From Alsobacter ponti (GTDB lineage: Bacteria > Pseudomonadota > Alphaproteobacteria > Rhizobiales > Beijerinckiaceae), in assembly GCF_024294805.1 (NCBI RefSeq), contig NZ_JANCLU010000008.1, positions 1-64,000 of the forward strand: 64,000 nucleotides of DNA. Direction: 5' to 3'. The first letter of the stretch is position 1, and every line of letters starts with the position of its first letter. A program made the position numbers and the translations under genes. The notes beneath the pieces are model-generated. The model was not told the origin of the DNA. It made no database searches and worked only from the letters and a program-made list of their open reading frames with translations. Shown here piece by piece: positions 35,805-44,602 of the stretch.

Positions 35805-37379
35805 TCAGGCGGTGGGGAACAGCGACGGCAGGTTGGCCTCGTACCACGCCTTGAGGTCGGCCAGCGCCGGATGCGACAGGTCGCGCCGGAGATAGGCCTC
35901 GATGCGCGGCAGGTGCTTCAGATATTGCGGCTTGCCGTCGCGCCGGTCGAGCCGGGCGAAGATGCCGAGGATCTTGGTGTTGCGCTGCGCGCCGAGCGCC
36001 GCGTAGGCGTGCGCGAAGGCGCTCATGTCGAAGGCGGGGTCGGCGAGGCGGCGCTGGCGGGCGTAATGCCCCAGCAGCTTCAGCTCGAGCTCCTGCGGCA
36101 CCGTGACGCGCGCGTCCTGCATCAGCGACACGACGTCATAGGCGGGGTGGCCGATCACCGCGTCCTGGAAATCGATCAGCCCGACGCGCGCGAGGCCCTC
36201 GCGCTCGGGCAGCCATATCAGGTTGGGCGAGTGATAGTCGCGCAGCACCCACGTCTTCGGCCCGTCGACGATGGGCTCCAGCGCGGCGCGCCACAGGTTC
36301 ACGAAGGCGCTTCGGACCGAGCCGGAGGCGTTGGCGCCGACCACGTGCGGCAGGTACCAGTCGAGCAGCAGCTCGACCTCGATCAGCATGGCGTCGAGGT
36401 CGTAGGGCGGCAGGGCGTAGTCGCGGCCGGGCTCGACCGGAAGCGTCGTCGGCAGGTCGCGCCGGTGCAGATTGGCGAGCAGCGCGGCGGACTCGGCGTA
36501 GCGCTCCTCGTCCGGCGCGCCGGCGGAGAGGACGCCGCCGTCGCCGAGATCCTCGATCAACAGCAGCCCCGTCTCGAGGTCCTGCGCGATGATGGCGGGC
36601 GCGCTGAAGCCCTGCTGGCGCAGGCCGTTCGCCATCGCCACAAACGGGTGGACGCTCTCGGCGAGGCGGGCCAGCGAGCTGTAGGCGCGGCCCATGCGCA
36701 CCGGCGGGCCGTCCGGCCGGCGGGGCGAGATCATCAGAATGGCGGTCTCGCCGTGCAGCGTCAGCCGCTCATAGGCGCGGGTGGAGGCGTCGCCGAGCAG
36801 GTATTCGCGCCTGGCGTCGCCCCAGCCGGCTGCGGCGAGCAGGCGGTGGATCGCGCCGGCGCGCGCCACGCGCGCCGCCCACGCGCCGTGCCCGGTGAGC
36901 ACGGCCACGCGCGCCCCCGGGCCCGCCGCCGGGTCGAGCCGCAGCGCCACGTCGAGCCGCTCCGCCGTCACCAGGAAGCCGGCGCGCTCGGGCCATTCGA
37001 CCAGCACGAGCGAGTTGTCCGCCGCTTCCTCCCAGCCCAGCTCCTCCAGGTCGTCGGCGCCGCCGATGCGGTAGAGGTCGGCGTGGACGATGGGGTAGCG
37101 CTCGCCCTCGTAGGCCTGCATCAGCGTGAAGGTCGGGCTCGGCACCTCCAGCCCCGGCTCGCCCGTCAGGGCGCGGATGAGATGCCGGGCGAAGGTGGTC
37201 TTGCCGGCCCCGAGATCGCCCGTCAGCGTCACGAGGTCGCCGGCCGCCAGCAACGGCGCGAGATCGAGCGCGAGCCGCTCGGTCGCGGCCTCGTCGGCCA
37301 GCCGCACCGTCCAGCTCGCTTCCGGCAGGCCGTTGCGGGGGGCGGGGGCCGGTTCGGTCATCGCCAACTGGTTCCTCAT
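35805..37379 (-). CDS. Fusion protein: TsaE (t6A biosynthesis ATPase) + AmgK-type sugar kinase
   Basis: This 524-residue two-domain protein has TsaE at its N-terminus (about residues 20-165, P-loop TGDLGAGKTT at 53-62, SPTFTLMQAYEG, HADLYRI). TsaE is the ATPase that drives TsaD in making t6A37 of tRNA. The C-terminal half (about 180-524) is an aminoglycoside-phosphotransferase-like kinase. Its catalytic segment VLRDYHSPNLIWL and metal segment GLIDFQDAVIGHP match AmgK, the N-acetylmuramate/glucosamine anomeric kinase. MurU follows immediately. The ATG at 37379 overlaps the divL stop (ATGA); an ATG at 37361 is an alternative. The frame is open throughout, so this is a true fusion. Confidence 0.93.
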   Translation of the reverse strand: MRNQLAMTEPAPAPRNGLPEASWTVRLADEAATERLALDLAPLLAAGDLVTLTGDLGAGKTTFARHLIRALTGEPGLEVPSPTFTLMQAYEGERYPIVHADLYRIGGADDLEELGWEEAADNSLVLVEWPERAGFLVTAERLDVALRLDPAAGPGARVAVLTGHGAWAARVARAGAIHRLLAAAGWGDARREYLLGDASTRAYERLTLHGETAILMISPRRPDGPPVRMGRAYSSLARLAESVHPFVAMANGLRQQGFSAPAIIAQDLETGLLLIEDLGDGGVLSAGAPDEERYAESAALLANLHRRDLPTTLPVEPGRDYALPPYDLDAMLIEVELLLDWYLPHVVGANASGSVRSAFVNLWRAALEPIVDGPKTWVLRDYHSPNLIWLPEREGLARVGLIDFQDAVIGHPAYDVVSLMQDARVTVPQELELKLLGHYARQRRLADPAFDMSAFAHAYAALGAQRNTKILGIFARLDRRDGKPQYLKHLPRIEAYLRRDLSHPALADLKAWYEANLPSLFPTA

Positions 37380-39904
37380 TCGGCCGCCACCATGTCCTGG
37401 GCGTCGTCGGCCGGGAAGGTGCAGGTGACCGTGGTTCCCTGGCCGGCTACGGATGCGATGTCAACGGTTCCGCCGTGCAGTTCGACGAACGAGCGGACGA
37501 TGGAGAGGCCGAGCCCCACGCCCCGGTGGGCCGAGCCCTTGGTGTCGCTCGTAAAGCGCTCGAACACCCGGTCGAGCAATTCGGCGGGGATGCCGCGCCC
37601 CTCGTCGCGCACGCCGAGAACGACAGCGCCGTGGCGGCGCTCGGCGAACACGGTGACGGTCTGGCCCGGCCGCGAGAAGCCGATGGCGTTGGACAGCAGG
37701 TTGAACAGCACCTGCCGCACGCGCTTGCCGTCGGCCGTCATCGCCCCGATCCCGGCGGGCACGTCGACGACGAGGCGGATGCGCGACTCGGCGATGCGGT
37801 CCTGCACGCCCTCGACGGCGGCGCGGATGGTCTCGCGGATGTCCACGGGGCCGAGCGACAGCTCGATTTCGCCGGTATCGATGGTCGCCAGGTCGAGAAT
37901 GTCGTCGATGATCGCCATCAGCGCCGCCGACGAGCGCAAAATGTGGTTGGCGTAGTCCTTCTGGCGCTCGTTGAGCGGGCCGACCGTGCCGTCCGCCAGC
38001 ATCTGCGTGAAGCCGATGACGTTGGTCAGCGGCGAGCGCAACTCGTAGCTGACGTGGTGGACGAAGCTCTCGCGCAACTGCCCGGCGCGCTCCAGCGCCT
38101 CGTTGCGCTCGGTGAGGGCGCGCTCGACATTGGTGTTGGCGGTCACGTCGACGAAGGTCAGCAGCGTGCCCCCGTCAGGCAGCGGGGCGGCGGCGCAGTC
38201 CAGCACGATGCCGTCGCGACGCTGCATGCGCACGGCGACGCCCTGCCGCGTCTCGGTCAGGCCGGCGACCGCGCCGCGGATCTCCTGCCAGCCGGCGTCG
38301 TCGAGGCACAGCTCGCGCCCGCGCGCCACGATCGCTTCGATATGAGCGCGCTCCGCCGTCGTCTCCGGCGCGAGGCCCCACATCGCCGAAAAGGCGGGGT
38401 TGAGCAGCTTGAGCCGGCCGTCCGCGCCGAACACGGCGACGCCCTCCTTGAGCGCGGCCAGCGTCTCGGACTGCACGCGCAGCACCGAGTTGAACTGCGT
38501 CTCGAGGTGGAAGCGCTCGGTGACGTCCTCGAAGAGATAGGTCACCCCGCCGCCGGGGTTGGGGTTGGTGACGACGCGCAGCGTGCGCCCGTCGGGCAGG
38601 TACCAGGGCGTCTCGCGCGGCTCGAGCGCGTGATAGGCCTCCAGCATCTGGATCTTCCACGAGCGGTAATCGGCCTGCTCGGGCAGGCGGCGCATGTGGC
38701 GCAGGCGGTCGAGGATTTCGCCGTCGGTCGGCGAGGCGTCGAGGAAGCTCTCCTCGATCTCCCACAGCCGGCGATAGGCGACGTTGCAGAAGCGCAGCCG
38801 TCGGCGTCCGTCGAAGATCGCCACGGCCGTCGGCAGTTGGTCCAGCGTGTCGGCGTGGCTCTTGCTCAGGGCGTTGAGTTCCGCGCGGAGGCTTTCGATC
38901 TCCGACACGTCGGTGGCGATGCCGATCGAGCCCTTGGCCGTCGTCAGGTCGAGCACGTCGAACATGCGCCGTTCGCCGGCCACCACCACCGGCACGCGGC
39001 CCTGGTAGCGGCCGTCCCGCAGGCGCGCGCGAGCGGCCTCGTCGCGCACCGCGCGGTCGAGCAGTTCGACGCCCTGGCTCACCGCCTCGGCGCCGGTGGG
39101 CGCCTCGACGGCGCGCGCATAGGCGAGATTCGCCCAGGACAGCCGCCCCTCCGCGTCGCGCAGCCACAAGGGCTGGGGCAGCGCGTCGAGCATGGCGCGC
39201 ATGGCGTCCGCTTCGTCCGCCAGACGGCTGTGCTGATCCTGCAGGTGAATCACCTCCAGCCGGTCGCCCGAAACGTCGCGCACGCGCAGCACGGCGCGGC
39301 CCATCACCGGCCGCCCCTCGGCCTCCATGATGCGCCCGCCCGGCGTGCGCAGCACCATCCGGAACCCTTCGCCGTGGGTCTTCAGGCGCTCGACCGCGGT
39401 CTCGACGGCCTGCGCCTGGGCGGCCGGCAGCCATGTGCCGAAGGCCAGGACGCGCCGGTGGGCCTGGCCTTCCGACACGAGGGCGAGGTCGCCCTCCATG
39501 TCCGGCTCGCCGCCCGGCCCGCCCCAGGCGACGACGATCTGCGGCTCGGAGCCGAGCAGCACGTCGGCGCGGTCGCACCGGGCACGCAATTCGCCGATCT
39601 CGCCGAGCAGGGCGGCTTCCCGCTCGCTCCAGCGCCGGCGCTGGCCGATATGGATGATGGCCGTGGCGGTGGCGAAGAAGACGAGCCCCATGAAGACGGC
39701 GAGGCCGACCGCCCCGTGCGGGTCGACGCGCGCCGGGATCTGGGACATGACGCCGGTCCATGGCGCGGCGGCGGCCTCGGCCGAGGCGAACGCCGCCGGG
39801 CCCGAGAGGGCGGTCGCGGCGAGCAGGCGCAAACGTCCGGCCACGGCGGCGGGAGAGCGGCCGGCCCGCAGGTCTCCTCGATCGCCCGGCCCGCGCTCGG
39901 CCAT
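37376..39904 (-). CDS. divL: DivL-type PAS sensor pseudo-kinase (Tyr in place of the phospho-His)
   Basis: This 842-residue protein has an N-terminal membrane region (a hydrophobic stretch near residues 20-45 and a span near 65-85), several PAS domains (about 210-570), and a histidine-kinase core. In the H-box the phospho-accepting histidine is tyrosine: Tyr620 in FVHHVSYELRSPLTN. The ATP-binding boxes NLLSNAIGFS, DEGRGIP and GVGLGLSIV are intact. This combination defines DivL, which in Caulobacter modulates the kinase CckA and so the master regulator CtrA according to DivK phosphorylation. The ATG at 39904 is chosen; the longer reading to 39997 is less likely. Its stop overlaps the tsaE-amgK start. 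Confidence 0.93.
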   Translation of the reverse strand: MAERGPGDRGDLRAGRSPAAVAGRLRLLAATALSGPAAFASAEAAAAPWTGVMSQIPARVDPHGAVGLAVFMGLVFFATATAIIHIGQRRRWSEREAALLGEIGELRARCDRADVLLGSEPQIVVAWGGPGGEPDMEGDLALVSEGQAHRRVLAFGTWLPAAQAQAVETAVERLKTHGEGFRMVLRTPGGRIMEAEGRPVMGRAVLRVRDVSGDRLEVIHLQDQHSRLADEADAMRAMLDALPQPLWLRDAEGRLSWANLAYARAVEAPTGAEAVSQGVELLDRAVRDEAARARLRDGRYQGRVPVVVAGERRMFDVLDLTTAKGSIGIATDVSEIESLRAELNALSKSHADTLDQLPTAVAIFDGRRRLRFCNVAYRRLWEIEESFLDASPTDGEILDRLRHMRRLPEQADYRSWKIQMLEAYHALEPRETPWYLPDGRTLRVVTNPNPGGGVTYLFEDVTERFHLETQFNSVLRVQSETLAALKEGVAVFGADGRLKLLNPAFSAMWGLAPETTAERAHIEAIVARGRELCLDDAGWQEIRGAVAGLTETRQGVAVRMQRRDGIVLDCAAAPLPDGGTLLTFVDVTANTNVERALTERNEALERAGQLRESFVHHVSYELRSPLTNVIGFTQMLADGTVGPLNERQKDYANHILRSSAALMAIIDDILDLATIDTGEIELSLGPVDIRETIRAAVEGVQDRIAESRIRLVVDVPAGIGAMTADGKRVRQVLFNLLSNAIGFSRPGQTVTVFAERRHGAVVLGVRDEGRGIPAELLDRVFERFTSDTKGSAHRGVGLGLSIVRSFVELHGGTVDIASVAGQGTTVTCTFPADDAQDMVAAE

Positions 39905-40075
39905 CTCCGCTCTGTCTCCCGCGCTGGCGCCCCGAGGGCGCAATGGACCGCAGGGGCCGCGCCCCGGCCCCGAATCAGCACACAATAGCCGCCTCACGAG
40001 TCCGCCCGAAAGTGGTTAACCGCCCGTGAAAACACCAACGCGCGCAGGCAGTCGACGGCCGTTGCCGAAATGCAA

Positions 40076-40101
40076 GAAGCCCGGCCTCGCGGCCGGGCTT
40101 C
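40076..40101 (-). terminator. Stem-loop terminator after ahcY
   Basis: An 11-base-pair perfect stem (GAAGCCCGGCC at 40076-40086 with GGCCGGGCTTC at 40091-40101) around a four-base loop lies about 30 bases past the ahcY stop. The minus-strand sequence after the stem is only moderately T-rich, so termination may be incomplete and allow some read-through into divL. Confidence 0.65.
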
Positions 40102-40132
40102 CAGGGGTGACTTCGATCGCGGGCGGCGAGCG

Positions 40133-41539
40133 TCAGTAGCGATAGTGATCCGGCTTGAACGGGCCGGACTGCGCCACGCCGAGATAGGCCGACTGCTTGT
40201 CCGTGAGCTGCGTGAGCTTGACGCCGATCTTGGCGAGATGCAGCGCCGCGACCTTCTCGTCCAGGTGCTTGGGCAGGGTGTAGACCTTGCGCTCGTACTG
40301 GCCCTGCTTGGTCCAAAGCTCGATCTGCGCCAAAGTCTGGTTGGTGAAGGACGCCGACATGACGAAGGAGGGATGCCCCGTCGCGTTGCCGAGGTTCACC
40401 AGCCGGCCTTCGGAGAGCACGAGGATGCGCTTGCCGTCGGGGAACTCCACCTCGTCCACCTGCGGCTTGACGTTGTGCCACTGGAAATTGCGCAGCGCGC
40501 CGATCTGGATCTCGCTGTCGAAGTGGCCGATGTTGCAGACGATGGCGCGGTCCTTCATGGCCCGCATGTGGTCGACGGTGATGACGTCGACATTGCCGGT
40601 GGCGGTGACGAAGATGTCGGCGCGCGGAGCGGCGTCGTCCATCGTCACCACCTCGTAGCCCTCCATCGCCGCCTGGAGCGCGCAGATCGGGTCGACTTCC
40701 GACACCATGACGCGGCAGCCGGCATTGCGCAGCGAGGCGGCCGAACCCTTGCCCACATCGCCGAAGCCGGCGACCATGGCCACCTTGCCGGCCATCATCA
40801 CGTCGGTTCCGCGACGGATGCCGTCGACGAGCGACTCGCGGCAGCCGTACAGGTTGTCGAACTTGGACTTGGTGACGCTGTCGTTGACGTTGATGGCGGG
40901 GAAGAGGAGCTTGCCCTCCTTCTCCATCTGATAGAGGCGGTGAACGCCCGTGGTGGTCTCTTCGGTGACGCCGCGGATCGCCGCGCCGTTGCGGCCGTAC
41001 CAGCCGGGATTGCTCTTCAGCCGCTTCTTGATCGCCGCGAAGAGGACTTCCTCCTCCTCGTTGGACGGCGTGTCGAGGAAGGCGGTGTCGCCGCCCTCGG
41101 CGCGGATGCCGAGGTGAATCAGCAGCGTCGCGTCGCCGCCATCGTCGAGGATCATGTTCGGCGTGCCGCCGTCGGCCCACTCGAAGATGCGGTGGGTGTA
41201 CTCCCAGTAGTCCTCGAGGCTCTCGCCCTTGATGGCGAAGACGGGCGTGCCGGCCGCCGCGATGGCGGCGGCGGCATGGTCCTGCGTCGAGTAGATGTTG
41301 CACGAGGCCCAGCGCACGTCCGCGCCGAGCGCCTGCAGGGTCTCGATCAGCACCGCCGTCTGGATCGTCATGTGCAGGGAGCCCGCCACGCGCGCGCCCT
41401 TGAGCGGCTGCGACGGGCCGTATTCGGCGCGCGTCGCCATCAGGCCCGGCATCTCCGTCTCGGCGATGCGGATTTCCTTGCGGCCCCAGTCGGCGAGACC
41501 GATGTCGGCGATGCGGTAGTCGTTGAAATTGTGGGTCAT
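40133..41539 (-). CDS. ahcY: Adenosylhomocysteinase (SAH hydrolase)
   Basis: This 468-residue NAD-dependent enzyme splits S-adenosylhomocysteine into homocysteine and adenosine, which keeps methylation reactions running. The N-terminus [17 protein letters not shown], the NAD loop [15 protein letters not shown] and the C-terminus [10 protein letters not shown] are diagnostic. Length matches the bacterial form with the internal insertion. It is expressed from its own promoter (41582-41610) with an operator-like array just upstream (41610-41633) and ends in a stem-loop before divL. Confidence 0.98.
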   Translation of the reverse strand: MTHNFNDYRIADIGLADWGRKEIRIAETEMPGLMATRAEYGPSQPLKGARVAGSLHMTIQTAVLIETLQALGADVRWASCNIYSTQDHAAAAIAAAGTPVFAIKGESLEDYWEYTHRIFEWADGGTPNMILDDGGDATLLIHLGIRAEGGDTAFLDTPSNEEEEVLFAAIKKRLKSNPGWYGRNGAAIRGVTEETTTGVHRLYQMEKEGKLLFPAINVNDSVTKSKFDNLYGCRESLVDGIRRGTDVMMAGKVAMVAGFGDVGKGSAASLRNAGCRVMVSEVDPICALQAAMEGYEVVTMDDAAPRADIFVTATGNVDVITVDHMRAMKDRAIVCNIGHFDSEIQIGALRNFQWHNVKPQVDEVEFPDGKRILVLSEGRLVNLGNATGHPSFVMSASFTNQTLAQIELWTKQGQYERKVYTLPKHLDEKVAALHLAKIGVKLTQLTDKQSAYLGVAQSGPFKPDHYRY

Positions 41540-41581
41540 GGCAGGTCGCCCCGTCGCTGGTTGGGGAAATTCGAAGGCCGC

Positions 41582-41610
41582 TCTATAGCACCGGCGCGCG
41601 ATGGGAGCAA
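41582..41610 (-). promoter_or_regulatory. ahcY: Sigma-70-type promoter of ahcY
   Basis: On the minus strand TTGCTC (41610-41605) and TATAGA (41587-41582) are separated by 17 bases. The predicted start of transcription leaves a leader of only about 35 bases before the ahcY ATG, too short for a SAM or SAH riboswitch. Confidence 0.6.
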
Positions 41611-41633
41611 TAAAGACATAAAGAAATCTTTAT
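41610..41633. promoter_or_regulatory. Operator-like array of three half-sites upstream of ahcY
   Basis: A palindrome ATAAAGA-AA-TCTTTAT (41618-41633) has perfect 7-base arms. A third, direct copy of ATAAAGA lies at 41610-41616, one base away, and touches the -35 of the ahcY promoter. AT-rich dyads of this kind are bound by ArsR-family regulators, and SahR-type regulators control SAH-recycling genes in proteobacteria. The link to SahR is inferred from the gene context; no such regulator gene is in the window. Confidence 0.55.
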
Positions 41634-41717
41634 ATCCCGTTTTGACGGATGCCTCCAGGCCGGGGAACGCCCACGCGCGGGCCGGGTTAAGGCCCTCTCA
41701 CCCATAGGGCCCGGATC

Positions 41718-41900
41718 ATGGCCAGGCACGGCAAGACTGAGCGCAAGACCGCGCGGCGCGAGCGCCGCCCCACGGAGCAAGGCGGGCCACCGCCCGCCGG
41801 CCCGCACGCCAAGCCCGAGTTGACCGACCCGGACAAGACGCCCGGCGCGGGAACCCTGCCGGAGCCCCGCCGCGACGACGTGTCGTCCGGCACCGGCTAA
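41718..41900 (+). CDS. Small basic, disordered protein
   Basis: A 60-residue frame begins MARHGKTERKTARRERRP, followed by a proline-rich part with TDPDKTPGAGTLPEP and an acidic-polar end. It has no hydrophobic segment and looks intrinsically disordered. Short proteins with a DPxKTPGxGxLP-like motif occur as hypotheticals in related bacteria, as far as I recall. It lies between the ahcY operator and lptB. No strong ribosome site precedes the ATG, so coding status is uncertain. Confidence 0.45.
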   Translation: MARHGKTERKTARRERRPTEQGGPPPAGPHAKPELTDPDKTPGAGTLPEPRRDDVSSGTG

Positions 41901-41981
41901 CGGCGTCGGCTGCACCGGGATTCCTTGCGGTGGCCGCAAAGCTCCGCTAGACGAGGCGAAACGGCTTCTCCGGACAGTTTC

Positions 41982-42845
41982 GTGCGATTCTTCTTTCGCC
42001 AGCGCGCCAGCGATCGCCAGATGACGCTCGCCTTGCCCGAGGGCGCGGACGAGCACGGCCGCGCCGTGCTTCCCGACGGCCTCGCGCCGCGCCACGACGG
42101 CTCGGACGGCGACTGGGGCAGCGCCGGCGTGCTGGCGGTCGAGGGGCTCGCCAAGTCCTATCGCGGGCGGGCCGTGGTTCAGGACGCCGGGCTGTTCGTG
42201 CGCAACGGCGAGGCGGTCGGACTCCTCGGCCCGAACGGCGCGGGCAAGACGACCATCTTCTACATGATCACCGGGCTGGTGAGGCCCGACCGGGGCCGCA
42301 TCTCGCTGGACGGCCACGACGTCACGGCGCTGCCGATGTATCGCCGCGCCCGGCTGGGCATCGGCTACCTGCCGCAGGAGGCCTCGATCTTCCGCGGCCT
42401 CAATGTCGAGGACAATATCCGCGCGGTGCTCGAGGTCGTGGAGCCGGACCGCGCGCGGCGCGAGCAGGAGCTCGAGTCCCTGCTCGACGAGTTCGACATC
42501 AAGCGGCTGCGCAAGGCGCCGTCCATCGCGCTGTCGGGCGGCGAGCGGCGACGCTGCGAGATCGCCCGCGCGCTGGCCGGGCGGCCGTCCTTCATGCTGC
42601 TCGACGAGCCCTTCGCGGGCATCGACCCGATCGCGGTCGGCGACATCCAGGCCCTGGTCCGCCACCTCACCGCACGCGGCATCGGCGTGCTGATCACCGA
42701 CCATAACGTGCGCGAGACGCTGGGCCTGATCGACCGCGCCTACATCATCCACTCCGGCCGCGTGCTGATGGAAGGCACGCCGCAAGAGATCATCGCCAGC
42801 GAGGATGTTCGCCGGCTCTATCTCGGCGAAGACTTCCGGCTCTGA
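41982..42845 (+). CDS. lptB: LPS export ABC transporter ATP-binding protein LptB
   Basis: This protein of about 287 residues is the ATPase that powers LPS extraction by the LptFG complex. Walker [14 protein letters not shown], signature [15 protein letters not shown] and Walker [14 protein letters not shown] are intact. The family motif [15 protein letters not shown] and the H-loop TDHNVRETL identify LptB. The core starts near [11 protein letters not shown]. An N-terminal extension of about 45 residues precedes it, and the true start is uncertain (GTG 41982, ATG 42021 or the first in-frame ATG at 41925). It lies upstream of rpoN, the conserved lptB-rpoN-hpf-ptsN order. Confidence 0.93.
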   Translation: MRFFFRQRASDRQMTLALPEGADEHGRAVLPDGLAPRHDGSDGDWGSAGVLAVEGLAKSYRGRAVVQDAGLFVRNGEAVGLLGPNGAGKTTIFYMITGLVRPDRGRISLDGHDVTALPMYRRARLGIGYLPQEASIFRGLNVEDNIRAVLEVVEPDRARREQELESLLDEFDIKRLRKAPSIALSGGERRRCEIARALAGRPSFMLLDEPFAGIDPIAVGDIQALVRHLTARGIGVLITDHNVRETLGLIDRAYIIHSGRVLMEGTPQEIIASEDVRRLYLGEDFRL

Positions 42846-42952
42846 AGCTTCCGCTTTGACCGCGACGGCGGCGCGAAGTAAGACATGATCCAAAGGCAAT
42901 TTCCGTGCCGCGACGCCGGCCGGCGCGCGGAAGCGTTTTGGATGCGGTTGGA

Positions 42953-44482
42953 ATGAGATTTTCGCAGCGGCTCGAGATCCGTCAGGGCCAGTCCCTGGTG
43001 ATGACGCCGCAGCTGCTGCAGGCGATCAAGCTGCTGCAGTTCTCCAGCCTCGAACTGTCCAACTACGTGGAAGCCGAACTCGAGCGCAATCCGCTGCTGG
43101 AGCGCGACGACGCGGAGCGCCCCGAGGGAGAGACCGACGCCGTCCCCGAGGCCGCCGAGGCGGGCGACCCCGGCGAGATCGCGCCGGAGCGCGGCGAGAT
43201 CGACCGGGGCGCCGACGTCGACCTCGGTAACGAATTTCCCGACGAGACGCCGGTGTCGCGCGCCGAGAGCGCGCCCGAGCCGGACGGCCTCGGCCTCTCG
43301 GCGGGTGCCTGGTCGGGCGTCGGCCCGGGCGGCGGCGGCGACGAGCCGTCGAGCCTGGAGGCCTATGTCGCCGCGCAGCCCTCGATGCAGGACATGCTGG
43401 GCGACCAGCTCGCTCTGGCGACGCGCGACCCCGTCGACCTGCTGATCGGCCGGACGCTGATCGACCTCATCGACGAGGCCGGCTACATCACCGAGCCGCT
43501 GGCCGAAGTCGCCGAACGGCTCGGCGTGCCGCTTGAGCGCGTCGAGCGGACGCTCGCCATCATCCACGGTTTCGAGCCGGCCGGCATCGGGGCGCGCAAC
43601 CTCGCCGAATGCCTGCGCATCCAGCTCGTCGAGGCCGATCGCCACGACCCGGCGATGGCGGCGCTGCTCGGCCGCCTGGACCTGCTGGCGAAGCGCGACT
43701 TCGCCGCCCTGAAGAAGATCTGCGGGGTCGACGACGAAGACCTCAAGGACATGGTGTCGGAGCTGCGCCGGCTCGATCCCAAGCCCGGCCTGCGCTTCGG
43801 CGGCGGGCCGATCCAGCCCGTGGTGCCGGACGTCTATGTGCGGCGCGGCGCGGACGGCGGCTGGGCGGTCGAGCTCAACAGCGACGTGCTTCCGCGCGTG
43901 CTCGTCAACCAGAGCTACCTCGCGACCGTGTCGAAGGCGGTGCGCGGCGAACCCGAGAAGGCCTACCTCACCGATTGCCTGCAGACGGCCAACTGGCTGA
44001 CACGCAGCCTGGAGCAGCGCGCCCGCACCATCCTCAAGGTGGCGACCGAGATCGTGCGCCAGCAGGACGCCTTCCTGGCGCACGGCGTCGAGCACCTGCG
44101 CCCGTTGAACCTGCGCACCGTCGCCGACGGGATCGCGATGCATGAATCCACGGTGTCGCGGGTGACCTCCAACAAGTACATCGCCACGCCGCGCGGCGTG
44201 TTCGAGATGAAGTACTTCTTCACCGCCGCGATCGCCGGCACGAAGGGCGGCGACACGCATTCGGCGGAAGCCGTCCGCCACCGGATCAGGCAGATGATCG
44301 ACGCGGAGAACCCGGCGGACGTGCTGTCCGACGACGCCATCGTCCAGAAGCTGCGCGACTCGGGCATCGACATCGCCCGGCGCACCGTCGCCAAGTACCG
44401 GGAAGGCCTGCGGATTCCCTCGTCGGTGGAGCGCCGCCGCGAGAAGATGGCGATGCGGGAGACCGCCGAGCAGGGCGTCTGA
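42953..44482 (+). CDS. rpoN: RNA polymerase sigma-54 factor
   Basis: This 509-residue sigma-54 has a glutamine/leucine-rich region I at the N-terminus (LVMTPQLLQAIKLLQ), an acidic region II (about residues 50-130), the core-binding domain, and a helix-turn-helix. The RpoN box ARRTVAKYRE is at 475-484, which contacts the -24 promoter element. The ATG at 42953 matches the family start; an upstream GTG would add 16 unconserved residues. It directs nitrogen-related and other enhancer-dependent promoters and is followed by hpf and ptsN. Confidence 0.97.
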   Translation: MRFSQRLEIRQGQSLVMTPQLLQAIKLLQFSSLELSNYVEAELERNPLLERDDAERPEGETDAVPEAAEAGDPGEIAPERGEIDRGADVDLGNEFPDETPVSRAESAPEPDGLGLSAGAWSGVGPGGGGDEPSSLEAYVAAQPSMQDMLGDQLALATRDPVDLLIGRTLIDLIDEAGYITEPLAEVAERLGVPLERVERTLAIIHGFEPAGIGARNLAECLRIQLVEADRHDPAMAALLGRLDLLAKRDFAALKKICGVDDEDLKDMVSELRRLDPKPGLRFGGGPIQPVVPDVYVRRGADGGWAVELNSDVLPRVLVNQSYLATVSKAVRGEPEKAYLTDCLQTANWLTRSLEQRARTILKVATEIVRQQDAFLAHGVEHLRPLNLRTVADGIAMHESTVSRVTSNKYIATPRGVFEMKYFFTAAIAGTKGGDTHSAEAVRHRIRQMIDAENPADVLSDDAIVQKLRDSGIDIARRTVAKYREGLRIPSSVERRREKMAMRETAEQGV

Positions 44483-44602
44483 AATCACCCCAAGTTGACT
44501 TCGGATCGGGCCGTCCTTACCTCTTGGACGAGGCCTGCCGGGCGTCGGCGCCCGGGCGATCGCGCCCGACGAAAGAGCAGGTCGTCAGAGCCGGAGCTGA
44601 TC

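Noticed and set aside
40014-40021. GGTTAACC upstream of divL as a CtrA site
   Set aside because: Only one TTAA half-site is present; the second half at the expected seven-base spacing is missing.
41540-41717. A SAM or SAH riboswitch in front of ahcY
   Set aside because: The predicted promoter leaves a leader of about 35 bases, with no stem set that matches a known class. The visible signal is a DNA palindrome upstream of the -35.
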